22,215 nt of DNA, taken from Rickettsia typhi (GTDB lineage Bacteria; Pseudomonadota; Alphaproteobacteria; Rickettsiales; UBA1997). Positions 7,920-15,587 of the stretch are shown here, in pieces. Each line of letters begins with the position of its first letter. The first letter of the stretch is position 1. The position numbers were made by a program, and so were the translations under genes. Where the stretch lies: positions 1 to 22,215 of the forward strand of contig CAMDMO010000009.1 of the NCBI GenBank assembly GCA_945902255.1, given 5' to 3'. Below the pieces are notes generated by a model that searched no databases, was not told where the DNA came from, and saw nothing but the letters and a program-made list of their open reading frames with translations.

Positions 7920-7982
7920 AATTTTCTTGATTAATTTTGGTTAGAGAGCTAGTTTCATTCATATTAAGTTAACTAAATTTTG

Positions 7983-7988
7983 TAAAAT
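7983..7988 (+). promoter_or_regulatory. Possible -10 box of prs
   Basis: TAAAAT (5 of 6 matches to TATAAT) lies 12 bases before the prs ATG. Transcription would begin only about 5 bases before the start codon. No good -35 is seen 16-18 bases upstream, so support is weak. Confidence 0.25.
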
Positions 7989-8000
7989 TCAAATTAAATC

Positions 8001-8933
8001 ATGAAAATTCTAGCTTGTAACAGCAATAGGTCTTTGTCAAAAGAAATAGCTAATTTTCTTGGTGTCGAATTAATTAATGCTGAGGTCAAAAGATTTTCCG
8101 ATCATGAAATTTTTGTTGAGGTTAAGGAAAATGTTCGTGGTGAAGATATTTTTGTTATCCAGTCAACATCAAGACCAGCAAATGATAATATCATGGAGCT
8201 ATTGATTGCAATTGATGCCTTAAGAAGAGCTTCTGCAAAAAGAATTACTGCAGTTATTCCTTATTTTGGTTATGCTAGGCAAGATCGTAAAGTTGCGCCA
8301 CGCACTCCAATTTCTTCAAAACTAGTGGCAAATATTATTACCTCTGCTGGCGCGGATCGCGTTTTAACTTTTGATCTTCATGCTGGTCAAATTCAGGGAT
8401 TTTTTGATATTCCAGTTGACAATCTTTATGCCTCCCCAGTTTTTATCAAAGATATAAAATCTAACTTTGACTTGCAAAACTTGATTGTTGTTTCACCGGA
8501 TGTTGGCGGATTAGTCAGGGCCCGTGCGGTTGCAAGTAAAATTGGTGCAGAGTTGGCTATTGTAGATAAGCGTCGTCCTAAGGCAGGAGTTAGTGAGGTG
8601 ATGAATATTATTGGTGATGTTACAGATAAAAATTGCATCATAGTTGACGATATGGTCGATTCTGGCGGAACTTTATGTAATGCAGCAGATGCTTTGATTG
8701 CGAAAGGAGCAAACTCAGTTTCTGCTTATATTACTCACGGAGTTTTATCAGGAGCTGCTCATGAAAAAATTGCTAATTCTAAGTTGAAAAATCTGGTAAT
8801 TACTAATTCAATTGAACCAACTAAAGAAACTTTGGCAGTAAAAAATATTAAAATTATTAATATTGCTAGCTTGCTTGGAGAGGCAATCCGCAACATCTCT
8901 CAAGAAAAATCACTTTCAATTTTATTTGATTAA
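8001..8933 (+). CDS. prs: Ribose-phosphate pyrophosphokinase (PRPP synthetase)
   Basis: Makes PRPP from ribose 5-phosphate and ATP for nucleotide, histidine and NAD synthesis. Length 310 aa fits class I enzymes (about 310-320 aa). Visible are the conserved region around D125-L-H127 (DLHAGQIQGFFD), the flexible-loop basic residues (YARQDRK), and the PRPP-binding loop VDDMVDSGGT at 215-224. It heads a + strand run in which the cytochrome c gene begins 17 bases after its stop. Possession of prs indicates that the cell can make PRPP itself, although many host-dependent Rickettsiales have reduced purine pathways. Confidence 0.96.
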   Translation: MKILACNSNRSLSKEIANFLGVELINAEVKRFSDHEIFVEVKENVRGEDIFVIQSTSRPANDNIMELLIAIDALRRASAKRITAVIPYFGYARQDRKVAPRTPISSKLVANIITSAGADRVLTFDLHAGQIQGFFDIPVDNLYASPVFIKDIKSNFDLQNLIVVSPDVGGLVRARAVASKIGAELAIVDKRRPKAGVSEVMNIIGDVTDKNCIIVDDMVDSGGTLCNAADALIAKGANSVSAYITHGVLSGAAHEKIANSKLKNLVITNSIEPTKETLAVKNIKIINIASLLGEAIRNISQEKSLSILFD

Positions 8934-8950
8934 TTTTTAAAGTCTTAAAT

Positions 8951-9451
8951 ATGAACAAGTTTAAAATTCCAGCATCTGCTTTTGGAATAGTTTTAGTAAT
9001 TATAGTTTTTGCCATTACGATTACGAACCTACTTTATCAGCCAAAATTGATGATCAAAAGAGGTTTTCAAATCGAAGTTGCTGTTGACGGAAAGCCAATA
9101 GCTAAAAAGGAAGAGAAGCCTGTTGATATTGCTAGTTTAATGAAGTTAGCAAATGTTGATAATGGTGCAAAAATCTTTAAAAAATGCGCTTCTTGTCACA
9201 GTGTAGGAAAGGGTGAAGCAGCAAAAGTGGGTCCTAATTTATTTGGAGTAATTGGTAGAAAAAAAGGATCAATGTCAGGATTTTCTTATTCAGAAGCCAT
9301 GAAAGCAAAGGGTGGAGCTTGGGATATTGATTCAGTTAATCAATTCATCACCAAGCCAAAAGATTTTTTACCTGGAACTAAAATGGGTTTTGCTGGTTTG
9401 AAAAAACCACAAGATAGAGCGGATGTAATTTTGTTTTTACAAAAAAAATAA
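8951..9451 (+). CDS. Membrane-anchored cytochrome c (CycM/c552-like)
   Basis: Class I c-type cytochrome that carries electrons in the respiratory chain, probably between the bc1 complex and a terminal oxidase. An uncleaved N-terminal helix (about residues 8-28) anchors it, with the haem domain on the periplasmic side. The haem site C79-A-S-C82-H83 is complete, and the distal ligand M145 lies in PGTKMGFAGL. A charged linker of about 40 residues joins anchor and haem domain. At 166 aa it matches CycM-type proteins. It lies 17 bases after prs and 7 bases before the prepilin peptidase gene. Electrochemical partners cannot be read from the sequence. Confidence 0.9.
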   Translation: MNKFKIPASAFGIVLVIIVFAITITNLLYQPKLMIKRGFQIEVAVDGKPIAKKEEKPVDIASLMKLANVDNGAKIFKKCASCHSVGKGEAAKVGPNLFGVIGRKKGSMSGFSYSEAMKAKGGAWDIDSVNQFITKPKDFLPGTKMGFAGLKKPQDRADVILFLQKK

Positions 9452-9458
9452 ATAATTT

Positions 9459-10214
9459 ATGGAACAAGTTTTTGGTATAGTGATTGCAGCATTTTTCGGA
9501 GCTATTTTCGGCTCATATGCAACTCTTTTTGCATATCGTTTGCCATTAGGAGAATCTTGTTTCGGTAGATATTTTGGTCCAAAATCTAGATGTCCACAAT
9601 GCGGCTCAACTATTTTAACTCGTGATCTAGTTCCTTTATTAAATTGGCTTTTTACCCTTGGAAGATGCAGAAAATGCAGAGTAAAAATTCCTCGCACTCA
9701 CTTGTTTATTGAACTTACAACCACAATTTTATTCATATTGTGTTATCTTAAATTTTCTTTCAGCCAAGAATTTATAATATATTCAATGATCTCTGTGGGA
9801 TTGGTTATTTTGCTTGCTTGCGATTTTACTCATCACAGATTTCCAGAGCCAATTTTAAATTTTATTTTAATGTTCGGCTTAGTAAATCGTGTTTTGCAAG
9901 ATCAAAATATAATTGATGTTATTTTTTCTTCTGCAATTGGCGTGATATTTGCTGTAATTTTTTATCAAATTTTCTATAAAAAAACATCAGGATTGTTCGC
10001 TAAGCAAGAGCAGTCATTAGATTATACAAAATTTATTTTACTTGCCAGTGTCTGTCTAAATTCTGCATCATTTTTATTTTACTTTTTTATGGTGATGGTA
10101 ATTTTGACAATGTTTTTGGTTCTTAAAATTCCAAGCAGAAAAAATCGTAGTAATTTTGGATATGTTTTAATTATCCCATTTTTCTGGATGATGCTATTTC
10201 CTCCTCTTTTTTAA
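9459..10214 (+). CDS. pilD: Prepilin peptidase (A24 family, PilD-like) with degenerate second Asp motif
   Basis: Inner-membrane aspartic protease that removes the leader of type IV prepilins and pseudopilins and methylates the new N-terminus. The N-terminal domain has the expected paired cysteines C45/C48 (CPQCG) and C70/C73 (CRKCR). Several membrane helices follow. The first catalytic Asp is D122 in ACDFTHHRFP. The second motif is normally GxGDxK, but here it reads QSLDYTKF; D188 is the candidate catalytic residue, yet both glycines are missing and the Lys is shifted by one. Length 251 aa is typical. The likely substrate is the pilin-like protein at 12141, 1.9 kb downstream. The gene lies between the cytochrome and ahcY genes with 7- and 14-base gaps. 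Confidence 0.85.
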   Translation: MEQVFGIVIAAFFGAIFGSYATLFAYRLPLGESCFGRYFGPKSRCPQCGSTILTRDLVPLLNWLFTLGRCRKCRVKIPRTHLFIELTTTILFILCYLKFSFSQEFIIYSMISVGLVILLACDFTHHRFPEPILNFILMFGLVNRVLQDQNIIDVIFSSAIGVIFAVIFYQIFYKKTSGLFAKQEQSLDYTKFILLASVCLNSASFLFYFFMVMVILTMFLVLKIPSRKNRSNFGYVLIIPFFWMMLFPPLF

Positions 10215-10228
10215 TTCCAAAAAATAAT

Positions 10229-11518
10229 ATGAATAATAAATATCGCGTAAAAGATATATCTTTGGCTGCGTGGGGCAGAAAAGAAATTACCTTAGCTGAA
10301 AATGAAATGCCGGGATTAATGTCTTTGCGTCAAGAATTTGGGTCTTCAAAGCCACTTACTGGCGCTAGAATTCTTGGCTGTTTGCACATGACAACCGAAA
10401 CTGCAGTTCTTATTGAAACTTTGGTTCATTTAGGTGCAGAAGTGAGATGGAGTTCGTGTAATATTTTTTCAACAGTAGATCAAGCTGCTGCTGCAATAGC
10501 TGTAGCTGGTATTCCAGTTTTTGCATGGAAGGGTGAAACTGAAGAGGAATATGATTGGTGTATAAGACAAACAATCAATGGTAATCCAAGCTGGAAGCCT
10601 AATATGATTTTAGATGATGGTGGCGATTTAACTAAAATAGTTCATGACGAATATCCTGAAATTTTAAAAGATATCAAAGGAGTGTCAGAAGAAACCACTA
10701 CTGGCGTGGCTCGTCTTTATCAAATGGAAAAAGAGGGAAGGTTAAAAATTCCTGCAATTAATGTAAATGACGCAGTTACAAAATCGAAATTTGATAATCT
10801 TTATGGCTGCAAAGAAAGTGTAATTGATGGCATTAAGCGCGCAACCGATGTTATGATTGCAGGAAAAATGGTAGTAGTAGCTGGTTTTGGTAATGTTGGT
10901 AAAGGATGTGCTGAAGCCTTTAAATCACAAGGTGCAAGAGTTATTGTAACTGAAATTGATCCAATTTGCGCTCTGCAAGCAGCAATGGCTGGTTATCAAA
11001 TTTTACCAATTGAAGATGTAGTTTCAAACGCTGATATTTTTGTGACTACAACTGGAAATGTTGATATTATTACAATTGAACATATGCGCGCCATGAAAGA
11101 TTGCGCCATTGTTGGTAATATTGGTCACTTTGATAATGAAATTCAGGTTGAAGCTTTAAGAAATTTAAAATGGACAAATATAAAGCCTCAAGTTGATCAA
11201 ATAACTTTTCCAGATGGCAAAAGAATTATTTTGCTTGCTGAGGGAAGATTATTAAATCTTGGATGTGCGACTGGTCACAGTGCTTTTGTGATGTCGGCAA
11301 GCTTTACAAATCAAGTAATGGCGCAAATTGAATTATGGCAAAATCATAAAAAATATCAAAATAAAGTCTATATTTTACCAAAATATCTTGATGAAAAAGT
11401 TGCAAGATTACATTTAGAAAAACTTGGTGTGAAATTGACTAAATTAAATGAAAAACAAGCTAAATATATTGGAGTTGATATTTCTGGTCCATTTAAAACA
11501 GAAAATTATAAATATTAA
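10229..11518 (+). CDS. ahcY: Adenosylhomocysteinase (S-adenosylhomocysteine hydrolase)
   Basis: NAD-dependent enzyme that splits S-adenosylhomocysteine into adenosine and homocysteine, relieving product inhibition of methyltransferases. The NAD-binding motif GFGNVGKG lies at residues 219-226. Family signatures include CNIFSTVDQAAAAIA near the N-terminus, SVIDGIKRATDVMIAGK before the Rossmann domain, and the C-terminal GPFKTENYKY, in which the last Lys and Tyr contact NAD of the partner subunit. At 429 aa it lacks the insertion of about 40 residues found in many alphaproteobacterial homologues. It is 14 bases after the peptidase gene and 13 bases before greA. Confidence 0.96.
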   Translation: MNNKYRVKDISLAAWGRKEITLAENEMPGLMSLRQEFGSSKPLTGARILGCLHMTTETAVLIETLVHLGAEVRWSSCNIFSTVDQAAAAIAVAGIPVFAWKGETEEEYDWCIRQTINGNPSWKPNMILDDGGDLTKIVHDEYPEILKDIKGVSEETTTGVARLYQMEKEGRLKIPAINVNDAVTKSKFDNLYGCKESVIDGIKRATDVMIAGKMVVVAGFGNVGKGCAEAFKSQGARVIVTEIDPICALQAAMAGYQILPIEDVVSNADIFVTTTGNVDIITIEHMRAMKDCAIVGNIGHFDNEIQVEALRNLKWTNIKPQVDQITFPDGKRIILLAEGRLLNLGCATGHSAFVMSASFTNQVMAQIELWQNHKKYQNKVYILPKYLDEKVARLHLEKLGVKLTKLNEKQAKYIGVDISGPFKTENYKY

Positions 11519-11520
11519 TT

Positions 11521-11527
11521 AAGAGGT
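11521..11527 (+). promoter_or_regulatory. Shine-Dalgarno for greA (fixes a GTG start)
   Basis: AAGAGGT lies immediately after the ahcY stop, with AGAGG about 5 bases before GTG at 11532. It is the only clear Shine-Dalgarno I see in the window. It supports the GTG start, which gives the family N-terminus MDKFQITKEGYQKL. Confidence 0.65.
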
Positions 11528-11531
11528 AAAA

Positions 11532-12005
11532 GTGGATAAATTTCAAATTACAAAAGAAGGTTATCAAAAATTAAAAGCAGATCTTGAGAATCTAAAAAAT
11601 GTTGAACGAGTAAAAGTTATTACCGCTATCGCGGAAGCTCGCGAACATGGCGATCTAAAAGAAAATGCGGAATATCATTCGGCTAAAGATAAACAAGGTT
11701 TTATCGAAGCTCAAATTGCAGATCTTGAAGATAAATTTGTTAGAGCAGAAATAGTTGATATTTCTAAGCTTTCTGGAAATAAAGTTAAGTTTGGAGCTAC
11801 TGTTGGTTTAGAAGATATGGATAGCGGTAAAAAAGTTATATATAAAATTGTTAGTGAGTTTGAGGCTAATATTGATGATGGTTTAATTTCTAACAATTCT
11901 CCGGTTGCGCGTTTTTTAACTAATAAAGAAGTTGGAGATGTTGTTGAAGTAAAAACTCCAGGCGGTGCAGTTAGTTATGAAATTTTAGAAATAAAATTTG
12001 TCTAA
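11532..12005 (+). CDS. greA: Transcription elongation factor GreA
   Basis: Binds the RNA polymerase secondary channel and stimulates cleavage of backtracked RNA. The 157-aa protein has the usual two parts. An N-terminal coiled coil (about residues 1-75) contains EAREHGDLKENAEYHSAKD, the tip with conserved acidic residues, and a C-terminal FKBP-like domain ends in PGGAVSYEILEIKFV. It starts with GTG, supported by a Shine-Dalgarno, and is the last gene of the prs-cytochrome-pilD-ahcY-greA run. Confidence 0.96.
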   Translation: MDKFQITKEGYQKLKADLENLKNVERVKVITAIAEAREHGDLKENAEYHSAKDKQGFIEAQIADLEDKFVRAEIVDISKLSGNKVKFGATVGLEDMDSGKKVIYKIVSEFEANIDDGLISNNSPVARFLTNKEVGDVVEVKTPGGAVSYEILEIKFV

Positions 12006-12051
12006 AAATAAAGCACCAATTTTGTTAATAAAAATCTTTGAGAAATATTGT

Positions 12052-12081
12052 TTGACATGAGAAGGAAGCTAGATTAATTAT
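12052..12081 (+). promoter_or_regulatory. Candidate promoter of the pilin-like gene
   Basis: A perfect -35 TTGACA lies at 12052-12057. Candidate -10 boxes are AATTAT at 12076-12081 (18-base spacing, 4 of 6 matches) or TTAATT at 12074-12079 (16-base spacing, 3 of 6). It would give a leader of about 50 bases. The -10 is weak but the -35 is exact. Confidence 0.4.
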
Positions 12082-12140
12082 TTCAGTAGGAAATTGTAAA
12101 GCTCTTCCAAAAAATTTAATTTAAAAATAATCATAAAACT

Positions 12141-12905
12141 ATGAAAAGAACTTCTTCTAAAAAGAGATCGGCATTTTCGCTAATCGAATTATCAATTGTG
12201 TTGATAATTATTGGTCTTTTAGTAGCCGGTATTACAGGGGGAGCTAGTTTAATTAAAAGTTCAGAACTTCGTTCTGTTATGGGTGAGGCAAGAGGTTATG
12301 CAGTTGCGGTTAACGCGTTTTTTAATCAATTTAATGCTTATCCTGGAGATTACGGAGTTACGGTTGGTGGAGTTTCCGATGCCCTAGGTGATGCTGATAG
12401 CAGAATCGAATATTATAGCGGTGAAGTTCCAAGTGGTGGAACTAGATCTGAAAGTGCTGCCGCCTTTGTTCATTTAAGATATTCTGGAACAATTGATAAT
12501 CTTCCAGCAACTATTGCCTTAGTTGAAGCAACAACAGTTCCAACTTTTGGCACTTCTGCAAATTCTGGATCTAATGCTCCATCTTCTAAGAGCAGAGGAA
12601 ATGGTTGGCTCTTTGACTATAACACAACTAGCACACAAAATGTTGCTGTATTTACAGGAACTGGAGTTGCTGTAGCGGCCGGATCTACCAATACGCTTGT
12701 AAACGGTACCAGCATTACTGCTGCAGCATTAATTGGTGCTGATCTTCTATCGATTGACGCTAAGCTTGACGACGGAGTTTCAACGGCTGGTAAAGTTAGA
12801 GGTATAGATCCAGTTTCTCAAACTTGTATAAGTGGCACGGGTTATATTACATCTTCTGGAACCACTAAAATATGCGCCTTTTCTTTCCAGATTGATGTTA
12901 GTTAG
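12141..12905 (+). CDS. Type IV pilin-like protein (prepilin N-terminal methylation motif)
   Basis: Secreted pilin or pseudopilin, the kind of subunit that forms type IV pili, type II secretion pseudopili or competence pili. An 11-residue basic leader (MKRTSSKKRSA) precedes the cleavage motif A|FSLIELSIVLIIIGLL. The residue before the cut is Ala instead of the usual Gly, and the conserved Glu at mature position +5 is present. A hydrophobic helix of about 20 residues follows, then the segment NAFFNQFNAYPGD seen in many pilin-like proteins. The rest is a Ser/Thr/Gly-rich globular domain. C229 and C245 near the end could form the pilin disulfide loop. At 254 aa it is longer than classical pilins. 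It stands alone, with its own promoter and a strong terminator. The peptidase at 9459 is the likely processing enzyme. Confidence 0.85.
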   Translation: MKRTSSKKRSAFSLIELSIVLIIIGLLVAGITGGASLIKSSELRSVMGEARGYAVAVNAFFNQFNAYPGDYGVTVGGVSDALGDADSRIEYYSGEVPSGGTRSESAAAFVHLRYSGTIDNLPATIALVEATTVPTFGTSANSGSNAPSSKSRGNGWLFDYNTTSTQNVAVFTGTGVAVAAGSTNTLVNGTSITAAALIGADLLSIDAKLDDGVSTAGKVRGIDPVSQTCISGTGYITSSGTTKICAFSFQIDVS

Positions 12906-12934
12906 TTTGTTTTAAAATAATAATTGTGTAGTAT

Positions 12935-12974
12935 AAAAACCTCGTTACTTTTTTATAAGTAACGAGGTTTTTTT
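12935..12974 (+). terminator. Strong Rho-independent terminator after the pilin-like gene
   Basis: A perfect stem AACCTCGTTACTT/AAGTAACGAGGTT with a 6-base loop (12951-12956) is followed by a run of seven T. The 5' side starts with A residues, so it would also terminate minus-strand transcription. It begins 30 bases after the pilin stop. Confidence 0.93.
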
Positions 12975-12990
12975 GTGTATTATCAATTAA

Positions 12991-13275
12991 ATGAAAAACG
13001 ATCCAATTTTATCGGCTATAATAAATTTTCTAGTTCCTGTAATATTTATTTATGGGTTGTTTTTTCTTGCGGACTTTTTTAAGAATGGATTTTTTGCTTT
13101 TATATATTGCTTAGTGTTGATGCTGAGTGGTTTTATGATTTTTTCAGTAAGATTTTCTTCTGCTAAATCGATATCTTTAATATCTCTTGAATTTGTTTCC
13201 TTCTTTTTTTTGATGTTATCAATTACTTATATGGTTGGTGTTTTATGCTTAATTACCAACTTTTTTTCGATATAA
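12991..13275 (+). CDS. Small integral membrane protein, 94 aa, unknown function
   Basis: About three hydrophobic helices are visible: residues 7-30, 32-52 and 63-92. The N-terminal phrase NDPILSAIINFLVPVIFIYG, followed by a helix ending near GFMIFSVRF, loosely recalls MnhB/MrpB-type subunits of Na+/H+ antiporters. The Gly-rich motif of that family is absent, so I do not assign the function. The ATG comes 16 bases after the upstream terminator's T-run. A TATTAT at 12978-12983 would place the transcription start at or next to the ATG. The gene is convergent with rne. Confidence 0.6.
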   Translation: MKNDPILSAIINFLVPVIFIYGLFFLADFFKNGFFAFIYCLVLMLSGFMIFSVRFSSAKSISLISLEFVSFFFLMLSITYMVGVLCLITNFFSI

Positions 13276-13276
13276 A

Positions 13277-13304
13277 TCCCCTTATATAAACTCCATCTAG
13301 GGGA
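13277..13304. other. Short hairpin after the 94-aa membrane protein
   Basis: TCCCCT/AGGGGA stem of 6 bp with a 16-base AT-rich loop, starting 1 base after the stop. It may help end transcription between the convergent genes, but there is no T-run. Confidence 0.3.
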
Positions 13305-13321
13305 GATAATAAAATTTACTA

Positions 13322-13359
13322 GGTCTAATTACCCGCTATCAATAGGGAGTAATTAGACC
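13322..13359. terminator. Hairpin between convergent genes, possible bidirectional terminator
   Basis: An 11-bp perfect stem, GGTCTAATTAC at 13322-13332 with GTAATTAGACC at 13349-13359, encloses a 16-base loop. It lies between the + strand membrane gene and the end of rne, where both transcripts must stop. Only weak T-rich sequence follows on either strand, so termination is inferred from position and stem. Confidence 0.45.
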
Positions 13360-13403
13360 GAGAACATTATTAAATGAACTGGTCTTAGATTCTTGTCTAA
13401 AAA

Positions 13404-15353
13404 CTACTTCGAAAATATTGAAAATATTGACTTTAACAAAGATTTATTTGGCGCAATGCGTTGATCAAATCTTCTTTTATTGTCGCGACGATGATTATGT
13501 TTCTTATTGTTGTGGTTATGATTAGGTTTTCTGCGGTTTTTATCATAATCTTCTTCTTCGCTATATTCAGAATCATTGCGAGAATAATTTTCAAAATAGC
13601 TTTTTTCTAATCCAAGCTGGTTAACTTTTCCAGTTGTAACTTGCATTTCAATTTCTCTTCTTTCTTCATCAGAAAGGCTTTTGCGTTTTTTAATGTTAAA
13701 GCCATGACTTCCAACATCTTCGCTTGGATGCATAAAAATATGCACATCATAATTTTTTTCAGTAGAAACAATTTCATTCTTTTTATAATTCATTATATAA
13801 GAAATTGTTTCTGCTGTGGTATAGATGTAAATCACGCCAGCTTGCTTATCTGCGCAAGCATGTCTTATAGCGCGCAAGATGCTTACTGCTAAAATCTCTA
13901 CAGATCTAACATAGCCGGTTCCATTGCAATGTTTACAAGGTTCGGTAATTGTTTCAAAGAAACTAGCCCCAAGTCTTTGGCGAGACATTTCAAGAAGACC
14001 AAACACACTGATTCTTCCCAATTGAATTCTAGCGCGATCATGTTGCAATTCATCGCGTATGGCTCTTTCAATATTACGACGATGTTTCTGGTCATACATA
14101 TCGATAAAATCAATCACAACAAGGCCAGCTAAATCGCGCAGGCGAAGTTGTTTAGCGATTTCTTTTACTGCTTCAAAATTGGTGGTAAAGGCAGTTTCTT
14201 CAACTCCACTTTCTTTTGTAGAGCGTCCAGAGTTAACATCGATCGCAACTAGAGCTTCGGTGTGATCTATTACAATTGATCCGCCAGATGGTAAGAAAAT
14301 TTGTTTTTCATAAAGAGCTGAAATTTGCTGCTCAACGCGATATTTGTTGAAAATTGGAACGCGTTCATCATGCAGTTTAATGTTGTGAGCGCCTGATGGC
14401 ATTGTAAGTTTTACAAAGTTCATCACGGTTTCAAAAGCCTCAACTCCTTCAACCACAACTTCGCTAACTTGTTCATTATAAACATCGCGAATACATCTTT
14501 TTACAACATCTCCTTCAGCGTGAATAAAGGATGGAGCTTTTGATGAGGTTGAAGCATCTTTTATGCTGTTCCATAATCTTGAAAGATAATCGTAATCGCG
14601 TTTGATTTCTTCTGGTTTTTTACCAACGCCTGCGGTTCTAACAATAACCGATCTATCACCTGGAATATTTAGTTCCGCTAAAATTGATTTTAGAAGTTTG
14701 CGATCGCGAAAATTATCAACTTTTTTGGAAACCCCGCCTTTATTTGGAGTATTTCCCATCAATACGCAATATTTTCCAGCAAGTGATATAAAGGTGGTCA
14801 TTGAAGCGCCTTTACTTCCGCGCTCTTCTTTTGAAGCTTGCACCAAAATTAATTGACCTGGTTTTATAACATCTTGAATATTATAGCGTTTGTAAATGCT
14901 GTAAATATTGCCACGATAATTTCCGGTTTCATCTTCTAGAGAGTAAGATCCGGTAACAATTGATTCACTAGATTCATCATCATTCTTTTCTTCACTTACA
15001 CGATCTTCATTTTGATTGCGAGAATTAGGAATATTGTCATCTTCATCATTTTTTTGCTGATTATTTTCGCTATTTAATTCGCGCAATTTTTGTCTCTCAG
15101 CATCTGAAATTTGGTAATAATCAGGGTGAATATCTGCAAAAGGAAGAAAGCCGTGACGATCAGAGCCATAATCAACGAAAGCAGATTGAAGTGAAGCTTC
15201 AACTCTGGTAACTTTTGCAAGATAGATGTTGCCTTTTATCTGTTTTATTGCAATGGCTTCACGATCAAAATCTTGTAAAATGCCATCTTCCAACACTGCA
15301 ACTCGCGTTTCTTCGCGATGTGCGGCATCAATTAAAATTGTTTTATTTTTCAT
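13404..15353 (-). CDS. rne: Ribonuclease E/G family endoribonuclease
   Basis: Endonuclease for mRNA decay and rRNA/tRNA processing. The S1 RNA-binding region begins in the first 90 residues (GNIYLAKVTRVEASLQSAFVDYG) and is interrupted by a highly acidic, Asn-rich insertion (about 93-140). The catalytic Asp pair D372 (VAIDVNSGR) and D415 (VVIDFIDM) has the same 43-residue spacing as D303/D346 of E. coli RNase E. The zinc-link cysteines C473 and C476 lie in CKHCNGTG. At 649 aa it lacks the long E. coli degradosome scaffold and instead ends in a short Asn/His/Arg-rich tail. cutA is the next gene upstream on the same strand, 234 bases away. A hairpin directly before the ATG may control translation. 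Confidence 0.93.
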   Translation of the reverse strand: MKNKTILIDAAHREETRVAVLEDGILQDFDREAIAIKQIKGNIYLAKVTRVEASLQSAFVDYGSDRHGFLPFADIHPDYYQISDAERQKLRELNSENNQQKNDEDDNIPNSRNQNEDRVSEEKNDDESSESIVTGSYSLEDETGNYRGNIYSIYKRYNIQDVIKPGQLILVQASKEERGSKGASMTTFISLAGKYCVLMGNTPNKGGVSKKVDNFRDRKLLKSILAELNIPGDRSVIVRTAGVGKKPEEIKRDYDYLSRLWNSIKDASTSSKAPSFIHAEGDVVKRCIRDVYNEQVSEVVVEGVEAFETVMNFVKLTMPSGAHNIKLHDERVPIFNKYRVEQQISALYEKQIFLPSGGSIVIDHTEALVAIDVNSGRSTKESGVEETAFTTNFEAVKEIAKQLRLRDLAGLVVIDFIDMYDQKHRRNIERAIRDELQHDRARIQLGRISVFGLLEMSRQRLGASFFETITEPCKHCNGTGYVRSVEILAVSILRAIRHACADKQAGVIYIYTTAETISYIMNYKKNEIVSTEKNYDVHIFMHPSEDVGSHGFNIKKRKSLSDEERREIEMQVTTGKVNQLGLEKSYFENYSRNDSEYSEEEDYDKNRRKPNHNHNNKKHNHRRDNKRRFDQRIAPNKSLLKSIFSIFSK

Positions 15354-15380
15354 GTTTCTTAAGTTATTTGGTTAAGAAAC
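15354..15380 (-). promoter_or_regulatory. Hairpin abutting the rne start codon
   Basis: GTTTCTTAA and TTAAGAAAC pair perfectly (9 bp, 9-base loop), and the 3' arm ends immediately before the rne ATG. RNase E in E. coli controls its own mRNA through 5' leader structure, so a similar role is possible here. A weak promoter match lies upstream on the minus strand (TTGCTT at 15450-15445, TATGAA at 15426-15421). The rest of 15381-15587 shows no gene. Confidence 0.45.
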
Positions 15381-15587
15381 AGCTATTATCTAGGGCGTTT
15401 TTAGGGTGTTGAATATATTTTTCATAAGTCTAATTACACTTTGAAAGCAAGAAAATAGCCGTTCCATCTAAAATTAAATCTCTAAAATATTATTAACGGT
15501 TTTAAAAAAGGGTTCTTAAATTAGAACAATCCTTAAGATGAATAAACCTTGTTTCATGTTATTAAACACAAACTTATTATTCTAGTT

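Noticed and set aside
13641..14856. Several + strand open frames inside rne
   Set aside because: They are shadows of the RNase E coding frame, without starts or composition typical of genes.
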